Shown here one piece after another: positions 13,181-25,139 of a DNA stretch of 64,000 nt (the stretch's first letter is position 1; each line of letters opens with the position of its first letter). The stretch covers positions 22,096,426-22,160,425 of the forward strand of contig SSBO01000012.1 of assembly GCA_005281725.1 (NCBI GenBank), read 5' to 3'. The notes beneath the pieces are model-generated. The model searched no databases. It saw nothing but the letters and a program-made list of their open reading frames with translations, and was not told the origin of the DNA. Source of the stretch: Wuchereria bancrofti (taxonomy: Eukaryota; Nematoda; Chromadorea; Rhabditida; Onchocercidae). The position numbers and the translations under genes were made by a program.

Positions 13181-14991
13181 ATGGCTACTAATGCTTCTAC
13201 TAAAACACTAAAAAAATTCAAAACGAAGCCGACTACAGGTATGGTGTAAAGTAATTTAAGTTAGCACTGATAACAAAATATAGTTTAGAAGACACTTTCA
13301 TTTAATTGAATATCACGTCTAATTTAATTACTTAGGAGAGTAGATCCTTTTAAATTATCATTTTAATTTCTTTAAGTCATTTTTACCAATAATTCCAGTA
13401 TGTCTTACTGTCAACCTGAATTACTTATAACTTCACACAGGTAATTTCCGGAAATATTGTTTTATTTCAGATGGAAATAAAGGACGGAAGAAGCAAAGTC
13501 CAATAGACATTACAAATGAAATAACTGATCAGGATGGCATGCTGAAAGCATCAAAACTTCAATTTTCCTATACGATCGGCGATTTAAAAACAATTGAGGT
13601 GAAATGATGGATTGAAATTTTAATTAAGGAATTGCAAATTAGTATTACACGTAGTAATACGTAAACGGATTATTTCAGGTTACTGGCCAAGGTTTTTCAT
13701 GCAAAACTGATAAAGGATGTACTTCAGGTAAATTTCATTCTATTTCACATTTAAAATTATAAAGACGATAAAAAGTAGAAATGAGTCGTTAATTCAACAA
13801 ATGAATGAGAATGTTTTTAATTTCAGATTTAATTGCGTCACATCTTCCGGGTGTTTACAGACTTTGGGAATTCCATGCTCATTGGGGAACAGAAAAAGAT
13901 TGTGGCAGTGAACATTTAATTAATGGAAAAGGCTTTTCCGCCGAGGTTAGCAAAAAGTTCAATGTTTTAACCTATTTAATGGCATTAAATTGACCTAACC
14001 TTTGATCTTTACAGCTACATTTCGTTTTTTGGAACAAAAAATACAACGAATTTAACAACTGTTTAAACGAACGTGATGGATTGACAGTTTTGGCTATTTT
14101 TTTGCAAGTTCGTTTACATTCTTTTATTCTTCTGTTTGTTTAGATTATTATTTCCATTTGATTAATAATCAATAAATGAAATGGCGCAAATGTCAAGGCG
14201 ATTAATGCCATATATCTGCTTGAAAAAATAAATTTTTATCATACCTTACAAGTTACTCTACAAATTTCCTGCATGTAAAAGCAACTAAATTAATCGAATT
14301 TAGAAATTTCTACTAATCACAAGACAAAAACCACTTAATGAACAAATAAATTACATTTACGTTTTATTATTCAAAAAATTCATCTAAGGAAGACTCAGTT
14401 GATAATGAAGATTTGTCACCAATTATCGATGGTATAAACAATTCATTGGGCGGTTTAAGCCGTGTCGATCTGGAACCAAATTTTGATCCACGCAAGTTAC
14501 TTCCAGGTAAATCCAAAATTTACAGGTAGCAAACAACTTGTCATATGAATTATTTACGACGCATTAACGATAAATGGTTTAATCTAATTAACGTACGTTT
14601 TCAGTGAAGCAATCGTATTATACGTACGAAGGGTCACTGACCACACAACCATTTCATGAATGTGTCATCTGGACAGTACTGAAACATCCCAGTACCATAA
14701 GTTTTAAACAGGTAATCTTTACAATATTAAAACCAACCCTTTTTTTTTGTCTAATTATGATATTTACAACTTTTATTGGTAAGTAACAAATATATATAAA
14801 ACAGTTTAGCAAAAAAGTAATTTACTAATTAATTAATTTCAAATTATGTGACAAGTAATAAAGCATTTAATGACATTTACACACAGCTGGAATTATTACG
14901 GCGGATTGTTCCTAAAAATTGTCGATTTCAACATCCGTTAAATGAACGTCGAGTGAAGCGCTCATTTAAATTTATCAAAAAATCTCGATGA
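13181..14991 (+). CDS. Alpha-carbonic anhydrase, copy 1 (8 exons, 258 aa)
   Basis: Carbonic anhydrases interconvert CO2 and bicarbonate at a zinc centre. Exons: 13181-13238, 13471-13598, 13679-13727, 13827-13945, 14015-14107, 14389-14506, 14605-14711, 14887-14991; all phases agree (777 nt). Visible family motifs are QSPID (residues 28-32), the zinc ligands in FHAHWG (His95, His97) and His120 in ELH, the GSEH motif with the Glu106-equivalent Glu107, and the gate GSLTT (Thr201). The N-terminus is short and lacks the usual Trp-rich segment before QSPI. There is no signal peptide, so it is probably cytosolic. The position of the proton shuttle His64 is Gln66, and LVHWN is changed to FVFWN, so turnover may be reduced. 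The ATG follows a TTTTAG site suited to spliced-leader addition. An AATAAA lies at 15141. Confidence 0.88.
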
Positions 14992-15050
14992 ATGGACGAC
15001 AGTGATATGAATTTTCGACCCGTGCATTTTACTTTTAGTTGGAACTACTT

Positions 15051-15094
15051 CTTATCACTTTCTGAATGATAATCGATCGTCAGAAAGTGATAAG
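15051..15094. terminator. 15-bp hairpin between convergent 3' ends, copy 1
   Basis: CTTATCACTTTCTGA (15051-15065) and its exact reverse complement (15080-15094) flank a 14-base loop. The hairpin lies between the carbonic-anhydrase stop (14991) and the end of the minus-strand peptidase exons (15220), so either transcript could carry it in its 3' UTR. A role in RNA 3'-end formation is inferred. It is kept in copy 2 with a single loop change. Confidence 0.6.
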
Positions 15095-15219
15095 AAAAAA
15101 TGATTATTTAGCCTTGGCTGTTAGTGACAGAATGTTAAGGAATAAAATGAGTACTATAATTAATTTGTATATTAATACTTTAGAATATTTAGATAAAGGA
15201 TATGAAATAAACGTAAATG

Positions 15220-15811
15220 TCACCAAACAGAACAACGCTTCTAAGGATTTAATGAACTTCCAAGTGGACAATTGAAAGCTTGGCTAAATTCAGGCAAATT
15301 TGAGAGTGGGCCATTGACACGATACTTGGCTGGACTGTGTTCATTAGTAAGCACTTGCTTGATTTGGGCTTCTTTCGTCTGATGACCACACCAAACCTGA
15401 TGACAATTTCACCTTTCACCTTTGAGTTTTAAAAGCTACCATATTCACATATAATTAATCGGCCAAATTAAGAGGAAAGATTCAATCTATGAAATTCGAT
15501 TACACTAAATTTGAATTTTGTTCACCTGTGCAAACGAAAGGAAAAATATTTGTTCGTCGGTGAAATCTGACATTCCTGGCAGTTTATGCCCAGAATGACC
15601 AATTTGCTCGATATACTTTTTATATGCCTGTAAATAATAAATCTTTTTTTTCTCAGTAAGAATTAAAAAATTGCTAAAATGCCAAATAGTAAATTGTTAA
15701 TTGAAAATTAATTGCTGTTTATTCAAGGTGGAATAAAATATTTACCCGAAATGATTGTTTGATGCCACCGTTGTCAGCGATATTTTCCCCTAATGTAAGC
15801 TTCCCATTTAC
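15220..15811 (-). pseudogene. Orphan neprilysin C-terminal exons, copy 1, with premature stop
   Basis: Three minus-strand exons (15811-15746, 15627-15526, 15396-15220) encode the last part of an M13 metallopeptidase. Exon one holds GENIADNGG, whose Glu is the third zinc ligand of the family. Exon two holds KLPGM and FFLSFAQ. Exon three starts VWCGHQT and holds HSP and YR, equivalent to the substrate-binding His and Arg of neprilysin. A TAG (15243-15241) replaces the CAG present in copy 2, which removes seven residues including the conserved Cys and terminal Trp. No matching upstream exons lie on this strand to the right, so as assembled these exons are orphans. They could become functional only if the 9-kb block to the right were inverted. 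Confidence 0.85.
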
Positions 15812-16073
15812 CTGTAAGCAAAATATTTTCAACAAATAGGGAAACACAACAAATAATTTGTTTCATTCCATCATTTCATTTCAAATTAAAAAAGTTTAAT
15901 CTGGCAAATAAGGTAGTAGTAAAAGTTTACAATCACAATAACATCCACTTCTTCAGGAATTCTGGAATTGAAGTTATTTGAAACCGATTATCCGGAATTA
16001 TTATTATTACCACATTACTGCTTCTACTTTTGCCAATAAATTTAAATATCTGTTCATTATCAAAATTAATCAA

Positions 16074-18182
16074 TTTTGGTTATAGGAACTAGAATTCATG
16101 GATGCATTTTATACATTTGTTTCATACTTTAAAATATTAAAAAAATTAAAAGGAATTAATCTCCTTTTTTTTAAGTTTTTTTCTTCACTAATATTTTAAG
16201 CATAATTTTTTATCAAATTTTCTGCATTGCAAACAAATTTTTTCAACCATTTTCAAAATTTGATATTTATGCTTTGTTATAAAAACAGCAGAATAATACA
16301 AAAAAAAAAAAAATGACATTAAATTAACAAATCATTCGAATATGAAATGAATTTTTCTTCTCAAATATATGTTATATACTTGCATTTTCCTTGTTATTAC
16401 TAATTGTTTCAAAATTATTTTTTAATTTTATATCTCATATTTTATTCAAAAAGTTTTGAATTGATAATTCATTTATTATTCCATCAATAAAATAGAAGGA
16501 AAAAGGGTGGAAAAAAAAAAAGTTTAACTGATGGGTGGAAAAAGTATTGATGGATATAGAAATACCAATCACAATACGAAGCCAATAAACAAATCAAAAT
16601 GTTTGCAAATATATTTTGAAGCGAAAATTTATTACCCAACAATTTTTCATTTTGATCCTCTGTAATTGAAAAAATTTTAACAAATTATTGTCTGCAATTT
16701 ATTCACAGTTTTTTTTTTTTTAATCGCAAATTTTATTTATTTTTCATTTAAAAAAAAAGAGCTATCAAATATATTTTAATTGTTGCATTAGGAATACTTT
16801 AATTGTTTAATGTTAATTTAGATTAATGTTAATAGCAAAAGAAATAAGAAAGAATTAATTTGAATATGTTTGACATTAAATTTCATTTCTTTCTTTTTTT
16901 TTTTAAATTTGCATAATTCCCACATTTCATTCTTTTTTTAGCTTCAATTCTCATGGTAATTCATTTTCTATCGTTTGAATAATTCATTTTTAACTGGAAT
17001 AAAATTTCACATTATATTTACTGCTCTTAAGTTAGTTTCTAACAATTAGGTATTTTATTATTTCAATAATTTAATTCTTGACTAACAAAAGAGAGGGAGA
17101 GAGAGGGGAAAAAAAAAGAATTGATTGGAATATGTTTTATATAAATTTCATATCAAAGAAAATGAAAATTACATTTTCTGCTCTTTTGCTCATTTTGTTT
17201 AGATTTAATTTGTTGTTAAATTTTATTTCAACTACTGCATTTGACCATAACTGCAAAAAAATTATTATAACTACAGTAAAAGCAATGTTTCAAAACTAAA
17301 TTTCAAAAAAAAAAATTCAAAAATTTTCAAATTCCAAAAGTAAACAAACCTTCAAAAAAAAAAAAGCGAAAAAATTAAACATCAAAGTGAAGCAAAACTC
17401 CTAAGTCAGACTTTTTTTTATTAATTTTTTTTTTTTTTTTTAAAGCAAAATTTCTCGATTACATATTTTTATTAAAAAATTTTCAAAATCACTTAATGTA
17501 ATCCAGAATTCAAATTTTCTTAAAAGAAATAACATTTTTTTTTCGCTGTTTATTTTGGTAAGTACAATACTTTTATGGTAATTTTGGTAATTGTCGAAAG
17601 ATCAAATTTGCAAATAACTGAATAATACAGAATTTGACATTTAAAAGAACGAACTGATTTCAGGTTCATCCGATCCGGTATTTCACAGTTTATGGATAAA
17701 TTTAAAACTCTCTACATTTCACTTTTAAGCATCATTTCTCACGGTGATTCATTTTGTTGTTTTAATAGTTCATTCTCAACTAAGATAAACTTTCAACTCT
17801 TTGTTTACTACTATTAAGTTTATTTCTAACGATCAACTAATTTTATTTTATTATTTATTCATTTTTTTTTTTCAATAATTCGATTCATAACTAGCAAAAA
17901 AATAAAAAAACTAATTCGACATATGATACAAATAAAGCAAATTTATGCGGTCTTTTTTTAAAACTAAAATGAAAATTTCATCTTTTTTTTCTTTTTTTTG
18001 GATAGTACATTTACCTGATTGTATTCCAATTAGTTATCCGGTTTTGAACCAATAAATTGGGTAATTTTGCAGCAGAAAATGGCATAAATTACATTTGATT
18101 ATCAATTTTATATGAGAATTAAAATAATTTTGTCCGGAAAATAATATTTTAGTACAATCTTATTATTAAAGTATAATAGAAA
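16074..18182. other. Intergenic region before the neprilysin gene
   Basis: Two kilobases of AT-rich single-copy DNA with many homopolymer runs. The open frame at 17078-17299 has no recognisable features. The stretch probably contains the promoter of the plus-strand peptidase, but I see no clear core element. Confidence 0.5.
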
Positions 18183-21100
18183 ATGAAGTATAAATTTTCT
18201 TCGTTTTTTTTTTTCATACATTTGTCATTTATAGCATTAACGAATGATATTCTGAATAGGAATGAATTATCATTAAGATCAAATTTCAATACCAATTTTA
18301 TATCCAAAAAAATGACTAATGAAATTGATGAAATTGGATATGCTATTGCTGCACATAACATTGTAAGTTTAATAAAATTGCATATAATATAATTTATTTC
18401 AAAAACTTTTCCTAACTTAAATTTTATTTTCAATTATTTCTTTAGTTCTAATTTTAATTCCTATAACAATAAATGAAAAAAAAAAAGGAAAAATTAGTTA
18501 GAAATGACAATAAAAATTAGGAGTTATTGTTGTAGTAATAATAATTCGAATTTACTTTACTTTACTCTTCATTGTTACTTATTAACTTAATAACATAAGT
18601 TTTTTTTTTCATTTTTTTTTTTGTTTTTGTTTTCTGTGAAATATTTTAATAGAATCTTTAGGAAAGTCTTAGAAAGAAATACAATTATCTAGGATGGAAT
18701 GTTAATTTATCACTGAATTCAAGCTAAATTCAATGAATAAAACAGCCGATCCATGCGATGATTTTTTCCAATATGCTTGCGGGCGATGGATTCATGAAAA
18801 TCCGATACCGGATGATCAATCCGGATACGGAACATTTGTAATAACCACTAATATTGTACGAAATCAAATGAAAGGTAATGTGAAAATAATTTTTATGATA
18901 ATAAATGATAATTTTTGAAAATGTTGGAATGATTTTTTGGTTTTATCATTTCATTCGCAATAATTGTTTCAATATCCAAAAAAATTCCAACAAATAAAAT
19001 ATTTATTTTTTATGCAAATTATTCAATTTTTCTTTTTTTAATATATTTATGTATAATGCTAATTACTTGCATTTAATTTTTTCGTATTTTGATAAACAAT
19101 TTAAAAATATTGGGAAAAATTATGTAAATACTGAATCAAAGTATATTTATTATGAAAAGAGATATACAGTATGAATTGACTATCTTTTAATTAATTTAAT
19201 TAATTTACTTCTTTATTGTTATTCTGTTTAAAAATAATTTTCCATTTGAAAATTTTAGTATTCAAGTATTTGAATATTTCAGTATTTAAATTTTTTCATC
19301 ATTTCTAGCATTATTGGAATCAAATGAAACGATCACACCAAAATGCATTGATATGGCTCGTATCCTTTATAAGGCATGTATGAGTGTTGAAAAAATTAAT
19401 GTTGTAAAAACTGAGTATGTTTTTTTTTTTTTTGTCTTTTTATAACTTTTTTTTTTTAAAAAAACATTTTTCTAATTTTTTTTTTTTGAAAAAAGAATTA
19501 TTGAATTAAATGGAATATTTTAAAATATAATTTAAATTAGATTAATAAATAAGCATGTTATTTAATTTATAAATGATATAATTTTATTATTTATCTTTAT
19601 AGGCAATTAATTGAAATGTTTCGTAAAATTGGTAAATGGCCATTACTTGAAAATGATTGGAATAATTACATATTTGATATTACGAATATATTAGCATCAG
19701 TAACTCAAAATTTTGGTGATCCAATCTTATTCAAAGTTTTTATTGATGCTGAATCTAAAAATACCACAATTCATGGTTTATATGTAAGCATAATGTGATC
19801 AAATAAAGTAATTTTAGAAATTTTTAAACTTATAAAAATTGAACTTTTTAAAATTATATTAAAAAAGAAAAAAGAAAGGAAAAAATAAGCCATTGTTGAA
19901 ATGATTGAAAAATTTAAGAGAAAAAATGCTACATATATCACTTTTGATATTATAATGATAGCATAGATATATTTCATTAAAAAATGATTTAGTTTATTAA
20001 TTTGCTGATAAATTGTTTGAAAATTCAAAGAATTTTCAAACAATAATTTAAAATGACTTTTAATAATAATTAATAAATTATTTTTAAAATAATGGTCTAT
20101 TAAATATGATAAGCATTGCTTTTTTTTTTTCAAATAAAAAATATCTGTCGTGAAATTTGCAGATTGATCAAGCTAATTTGGGTCTTGGAAGTGGTACTCG
20201 AGATTATTATTTAAATCTAATAAAGTTTCCAGAACATCTTAAGGCTTATAAGGAATTTCAATTGGATACTTTGAAATTGGTGTTAAGCGGAGCTAATATT
20301 AGCTATAATATATCACAAATAATAAATGATATTAATGATGTTATAGCATTTGAAATTGAAATTGCCAAGGTATTATTTTTGCATTTGTCTTAAAATTACA
20401 ACTTCACCGGTATTTGTAATATGAAGATTTAATTTGAAAAAAAAAGTTTAATTTCTTGGATTAAAATTAAAAATGATACAGATGCAATTTAAATAGAGCA
20501 AAATTGAAAAGTGTCATTTGTTAATGAATGAACTTCTGTAATTAGTAATTTGGATGTTTGTAACTCAAAATACAATCATATTTCGATAATAAATTTTAAG
20601 TTGACATATGATTATGTGATATTATAAGATCCTTCGCATTTTTACAAATTCTATATATTTCGATGTAAAATTTAAAAATTTTGAAGTGAAATTTTATTTT
20701 AGTTTATTGTACCGGAAGCAAATCGACGTAATAGCTCACGTTTATACAATAAAAGAATTATTGCTGATCTATATACATTACTTCCACAGGTTTTTCTTTA
20801 ATTTTCATAATTTAATTTATACGTGAATACGATTAATTATTAGCATATCTTCAAAATATAAAACTTTAATTAAAAATTTAAAACTAATTATAAACAAAAT
20901 TCTTTGAAAAAAAAATTCCAAATACAATCAATCATATTTCGATATATTTTCAATAAATTTTAAGATGACATTGAAATTGTTGAAATTGTTTTTTTTTTTT
21001 TTATTATCTCACATTATTATTATTATTACTATAATTGTCATTATTATTATTATCATCACTGTTGTTATTATGATTATTATTCCAAATTAGAATTTATTAC

Positions 21101-24100
21101 AAATTCCATATAGCTTATTATATTTCAGATTAATTGGATTAAATTTATGTACCATCTAACACCAACTTCAATGCATGATATAATTGATAATCAAACAAAT
21201 ATTATAATTCAAGAAGTGGAATTTATGAAAAATTTATCAAAATTATTGAGCACAACAAATAAGCGTATCATTGCTAATTATATTTTTTGGCGAACAATTG
21301 ATGTTTGGAGTGATATTTTGGGCAAAAAATTTGATAATATTCGATTGGTATTTATTTATTTATTTATAAACTATAACATTTTTTCTTTTAAATTATATTT
21401 GATACTTAATATTTAACTAATAACTATTAATGGAGATTTAATTAAATAATTATCAATAACTTTTATATTATTAATAGTTTAATGAAATTTTTGCTCTCTT
21501 TCAATTGATAAATTTATGATTATTTGTTAGATTCAGAAGATCTTTGGTAGTAAACTCGTTTGTTTTTCTTATTGCAAATAATATTTGAAATGATTAAGTT
21601 AATTTAAATTTATGAGAAAAATATTGTAAATGTTTAAAAAATACATTATCATATGATATTATCGTATATTTGAAAAAAAAAAAAAAAACTTTGATAATTT
21701 TCATTTTCATTTTTTTTCTTTTTTTTTTTTTAATAAATTTTTATATTTAATAGAAATTAACACGTGTAATGAGTGGTCAACAAAAAGTGGTACCACGTTG
21801 GCAACAATGTGTTCAAAGAACGGAAAATTTGTTAGCGCAAGCTACGAGCGCTTTATTTGTTCGAAAACATTTCAGTTCTGATATACGCATGGAAGTATTG
21901 GTACTATTCATTTTATGTATTTGTTATGAAAATTTCAATTGATAAATTTATTTATGATTTATTATTTGTTAGATTTGAAAAATAAAAAAATTCAAATTTA
22001 TCATTGATAAACTTGTAATTAGTAACAAAATAGTGTGGGAAAAAAGTGCTTTTTTGTTTTCTTTGGAGGAAAATTTAAAAAAAATTGGAATTAATGAATC
22101 AATTTTGTTTTTATATAATATTGAAATTTTTTTTTTTTTTTTAAATATTTTCGACATTGTTATCATATTGATACAATCAATGGTTGTTTATGCAAGGGAA
22201 CAACAAAATTATTAAAAGTATTATAGAAAATTTCACATATTGATTTATAAATTTCACATATTGATTTGAAAATTTCACATATTGAATTTCATATATTGAA
22301 TTCTTTAGGATATTCTAGAAAATATTAAAGAAGCATTTCAAGATATTGTTGAAGAAATAGATTGGATGGATAACAGTACTAAAGAAGCTGCTTTACAGAA
22401 GGTTTTTTTTTTTTATAATTAATTTTAACATAAATTATAATTTACATTTGAAAATTTTCCATTTAATTTCAAACTTTCATTAATTTATCATTTCAAAAGT
22501 GGTATTATGTAAGGTAATACTTTATTGGAAATAGAAAACTTTATTTGTCTCATTTCACATATATCAATTTAATGACACAATATGTTTAGATAAGAAAAAA
22601 AACAAACAAACAAAGCTAAGATTGCTAATTAAAATTATCTCAAATTATCAATAGAAAGGAGATAAGCTAAGATTAGGAATTTAAAATGAAATCATTAATT
22701 CATTCAGTTTAATTCATCCTATCGCTTATTAAATGTGTTTTCATTAATTTGAATTAGACTATCTGGCTATTAACTGTCTTTTCGGCTGGTTTCACACTCT
22801 TCTATAGCATCCTATCGTAATGAACAACTATTATCGTATTAATTTTAGTTAATTCATATTTTAATTTACAAAAAAAGATTGACTAATATTTTTAGGTTGC
22901 TGCTATCACCAACAAAATTGGTTATCATGATATGATAATGAATGATACAGCATTAACTGAATATTACAAAAAGGTTCAAACATAAATCTTATTAATATTT
23001 ATATTTTGCTAACATGATAAATCTATTATTATTATAAATCGATTGTATATTTAAGTAGTTAAGTTTTTCGATAAAAATTACAAATACTTAAAATTGAGGA
23101 ATATTTGATGAATAATGCGCTTAACTGCTATTTAATTTCAAAGATCATTATTATTATTATTATTATTGTTATTATCAAACTTTTAAAAAAAAGAAAAGAT
23201 AAAATGAACAATTAAAATTAATGAAATATATTTTCAATCTCCCTTGAAATTAAAAAAGTTGTTGTTTGCACGGAAAGAAAATGAAAAAAAAAAAAATTAG
23301 AATTTTACGTGAAATTTCAGATTTTTGTTGCTTATATTCCGAAGTAAAATCAAATATTTATTGAAGTAATTCTTTTTTTCATTTACACTCATTAAATCTG
23401 ATAATTATTTTTATTTTATTTTGCATTCATTTTTCAATCAAATTTTATTTCCATTATTTTCAATCATTTATTTTATTACCTTGTCAATCTATTAAATACA
23501 CATAAAATTTCTCTCATTTTCTATTCTATTTTGATTATATTTAAAAAAAAAAAAAGAAAAATATATCAATTAATAAGATATTAGGAATTTTTATTGTTTT
23601 CAGTTAAATATAACATCGGAAGATAGTTATTTTCAAATTTTACGTAAAATAGCAAAATGGGATGCAGAAAGATATTTTTTACGTTTAAAAAAACCATTTG
23701 ACAAATATGAATTTGTACAAAGCGCTTCAACTGTTAATGCATTTTTTACATTTCGAATGAATTCACTTAGTAAGTTTCACTCTTTTTTTTTTTTAACTTT
23801 TTTTTTTCGTTTTTGTTTTCGATAATTTTTATAAAATTTATTAGTAGTAATTATTGTGAGATGAATAATTTCTATCAAAAATATTTTAGCACTACCAGCT
23901 GGTTTCCTTACACCGCCATTTTTCAATCGTTACTATCCAAAGTTAGTGCTTTTTTTTCATTTTTAAATATTTAGTATATATTTTTATTTTCACTATTTTC
24001 GCTATTCCTTTTTGATCTTTATGTAAATGACCAAATGACCAGAAATGGTGGGTCATTTGGTCAATAGTAAACGAAAAATTATATTAATAATTTTTAAATG

Positions 24101-25069
24101 AGAAATTATATTAATAATAACATATTAATAATTTTTTACTTTTGATACTTTTGGCGCTGAATTTTTTGGCATCATTTGATGATTATTTCAAAATTAATGA
24201 AATATTCCGGTTCTTTTTTTTTTTGTAATCAATATAAAATCAATGGTGCTAATTTTTTAAGCTAACAATATTTTGTGTGGTAGTGAGAGAAGTATTCAGA
24301 TGAATTTTTTTGATAAATTAATTTGAGATTAAATTTAAATTCCAATTCCTATTGCTATTAACAATTACAAATTATTTTTTAAAGAGCAGCAAATTATGGT
24401 GCAATAGGTACAGTGATGGGTCATGAATTAACGCATGGCTTTGATGATGATGGTTTGATTTCATTTTTATCCTTTCTTCACTCATTCATTTTAACAAAAT
24501 CATTTTTAATAGGAAACTAACAAATTTTATTACTTTATTAAAAAAAAAATTTTGTTACAAAAATTTACATTTAAACATTTTAAATGAATTCTATTTATTA
24601 GCATATATTTAACTGTTATCTAATAATCAAAATGTTATATTTATTAATTGTGTGATGAACATTTTATATGAAAATATTTTCAATTATAATTAAATGCATA
24701 ATGTAATATAATTCAAATATTTCATGTGCTATTTCAAGAATTCCATTTAGTAATTTATATAATTAGAAATTAAATTATCAATAGATCAGTTTAGTTTATG
24801 AAATTTCGAATCAAAATGCTCAAAAGTTCAGAATAATTGTACTTTTATGCATTGTTTTATCATTTTAATTTGTCATCAGAGTTTATTTTCCTTACAAAAT
24901 AATTAATTTTACATGTAATATTTTAAAGATTATTACAGGGAGTCTTTATGATATGAATGGTAATTTGAATAATTGGTGGAGTAAGGAATCGTATAAAAAC
25001 TTTAGAAATAAGGCGCAATGTTTCATTGAACAGTATGACTCATATAAAGTACCAAACACGGATTTTAAA
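18183..25069 (+). CDS. Secreted neprilysin-like M13 zinc peptidase, exons 1-14 of 17
   Basis: M13 peptidases cleave small peptides outside the cell. Exons: 18183-18362, 18724-18874, 19309-19414, 19603-19783, 20163-20369, 20703-20789, 21129-21347, 21754-21894, 22309-22401, 22896-22973, 23604-23769, 23890-23941, 24385-24452, 24939-25069; all phases agree (620 codons). Residues 1-20 form a Phe-rich hydrophobic signal sequence rather than the usual internal membrane anchor. Family motifs are SMNKTADPCDDFF (63-75), VNAFF (525-529), PAGFLTPPFF, and the zinc site HELTH (567-571) followed by GFDDDG. The chain stops at a donor (GTAAGA) after PNTDFK, before the exon with the third zinc ligand. The missing three exons fit in phase but lie inverted at 29912-29321. 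With them the protein is 734 aa, a normal M13 length. Alone, this gene would make an inactive product. Confidence 0.92.
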
Positions 25070-25123
25070 GTAAGAAATAAATAAAAATGGTATATCCTAT
25101 ATTTTGCTTAGGATTTCATTTTT

Positions 25124-25139
25124 GTGTGTCTAACTGAGG
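25124..25139 (+). repeat. 16-bp inverted repeat, left copy, flanking unit 2
   Basis: GTGTGTCTAACTGAGG lies 54 bases past the end of neprilysin exon 14 and directly abuts the start of the second 5-kb unit. Its exact reverse complement abuts the other end of the unit (30175-30190). Neither flank of copy 1 carries it. Confidence 0.9.

Larger units (their letters stand above)
11060..16073. repeat. Segmental duplication unit, copy 1 (5.0 kb)
   Basis: This block recurs almost base for base at 25140-30174. Homology starts at GTTAAATTTACAAATTG and ends at AAAATTAATCAA on both sides, and flanking DNA differs beyond those points. The unit contains a plus-strand carbonic-anhydrase gene and, convergent with it, three minus-strand exons for the C-terminus of an M13 peptidase. 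In the upstream part (11060-13152) I saw only a few differences from copy 2. From exon 1 rightwards the differences are clearly more numerous, including indels of 3 to 11 bases. Confidence 0.95.

Noticed and set aside
13805..13993. Stand-alone frame beginning MRMFLISDLIA (also in copies 2 and 3)
   Set aside because: It is the carbonic-anhydrase exon 4 with intron read-through on both sides. The Met lies in the intron.
19771..20133. 120-codon minus-strand frame in a neprilysin intron
   Set aside because: AT-rich intron sequence. It is low-complexity Ile/Phe/Lys with no domain, and its end overlaps a confident exon on the other strand.
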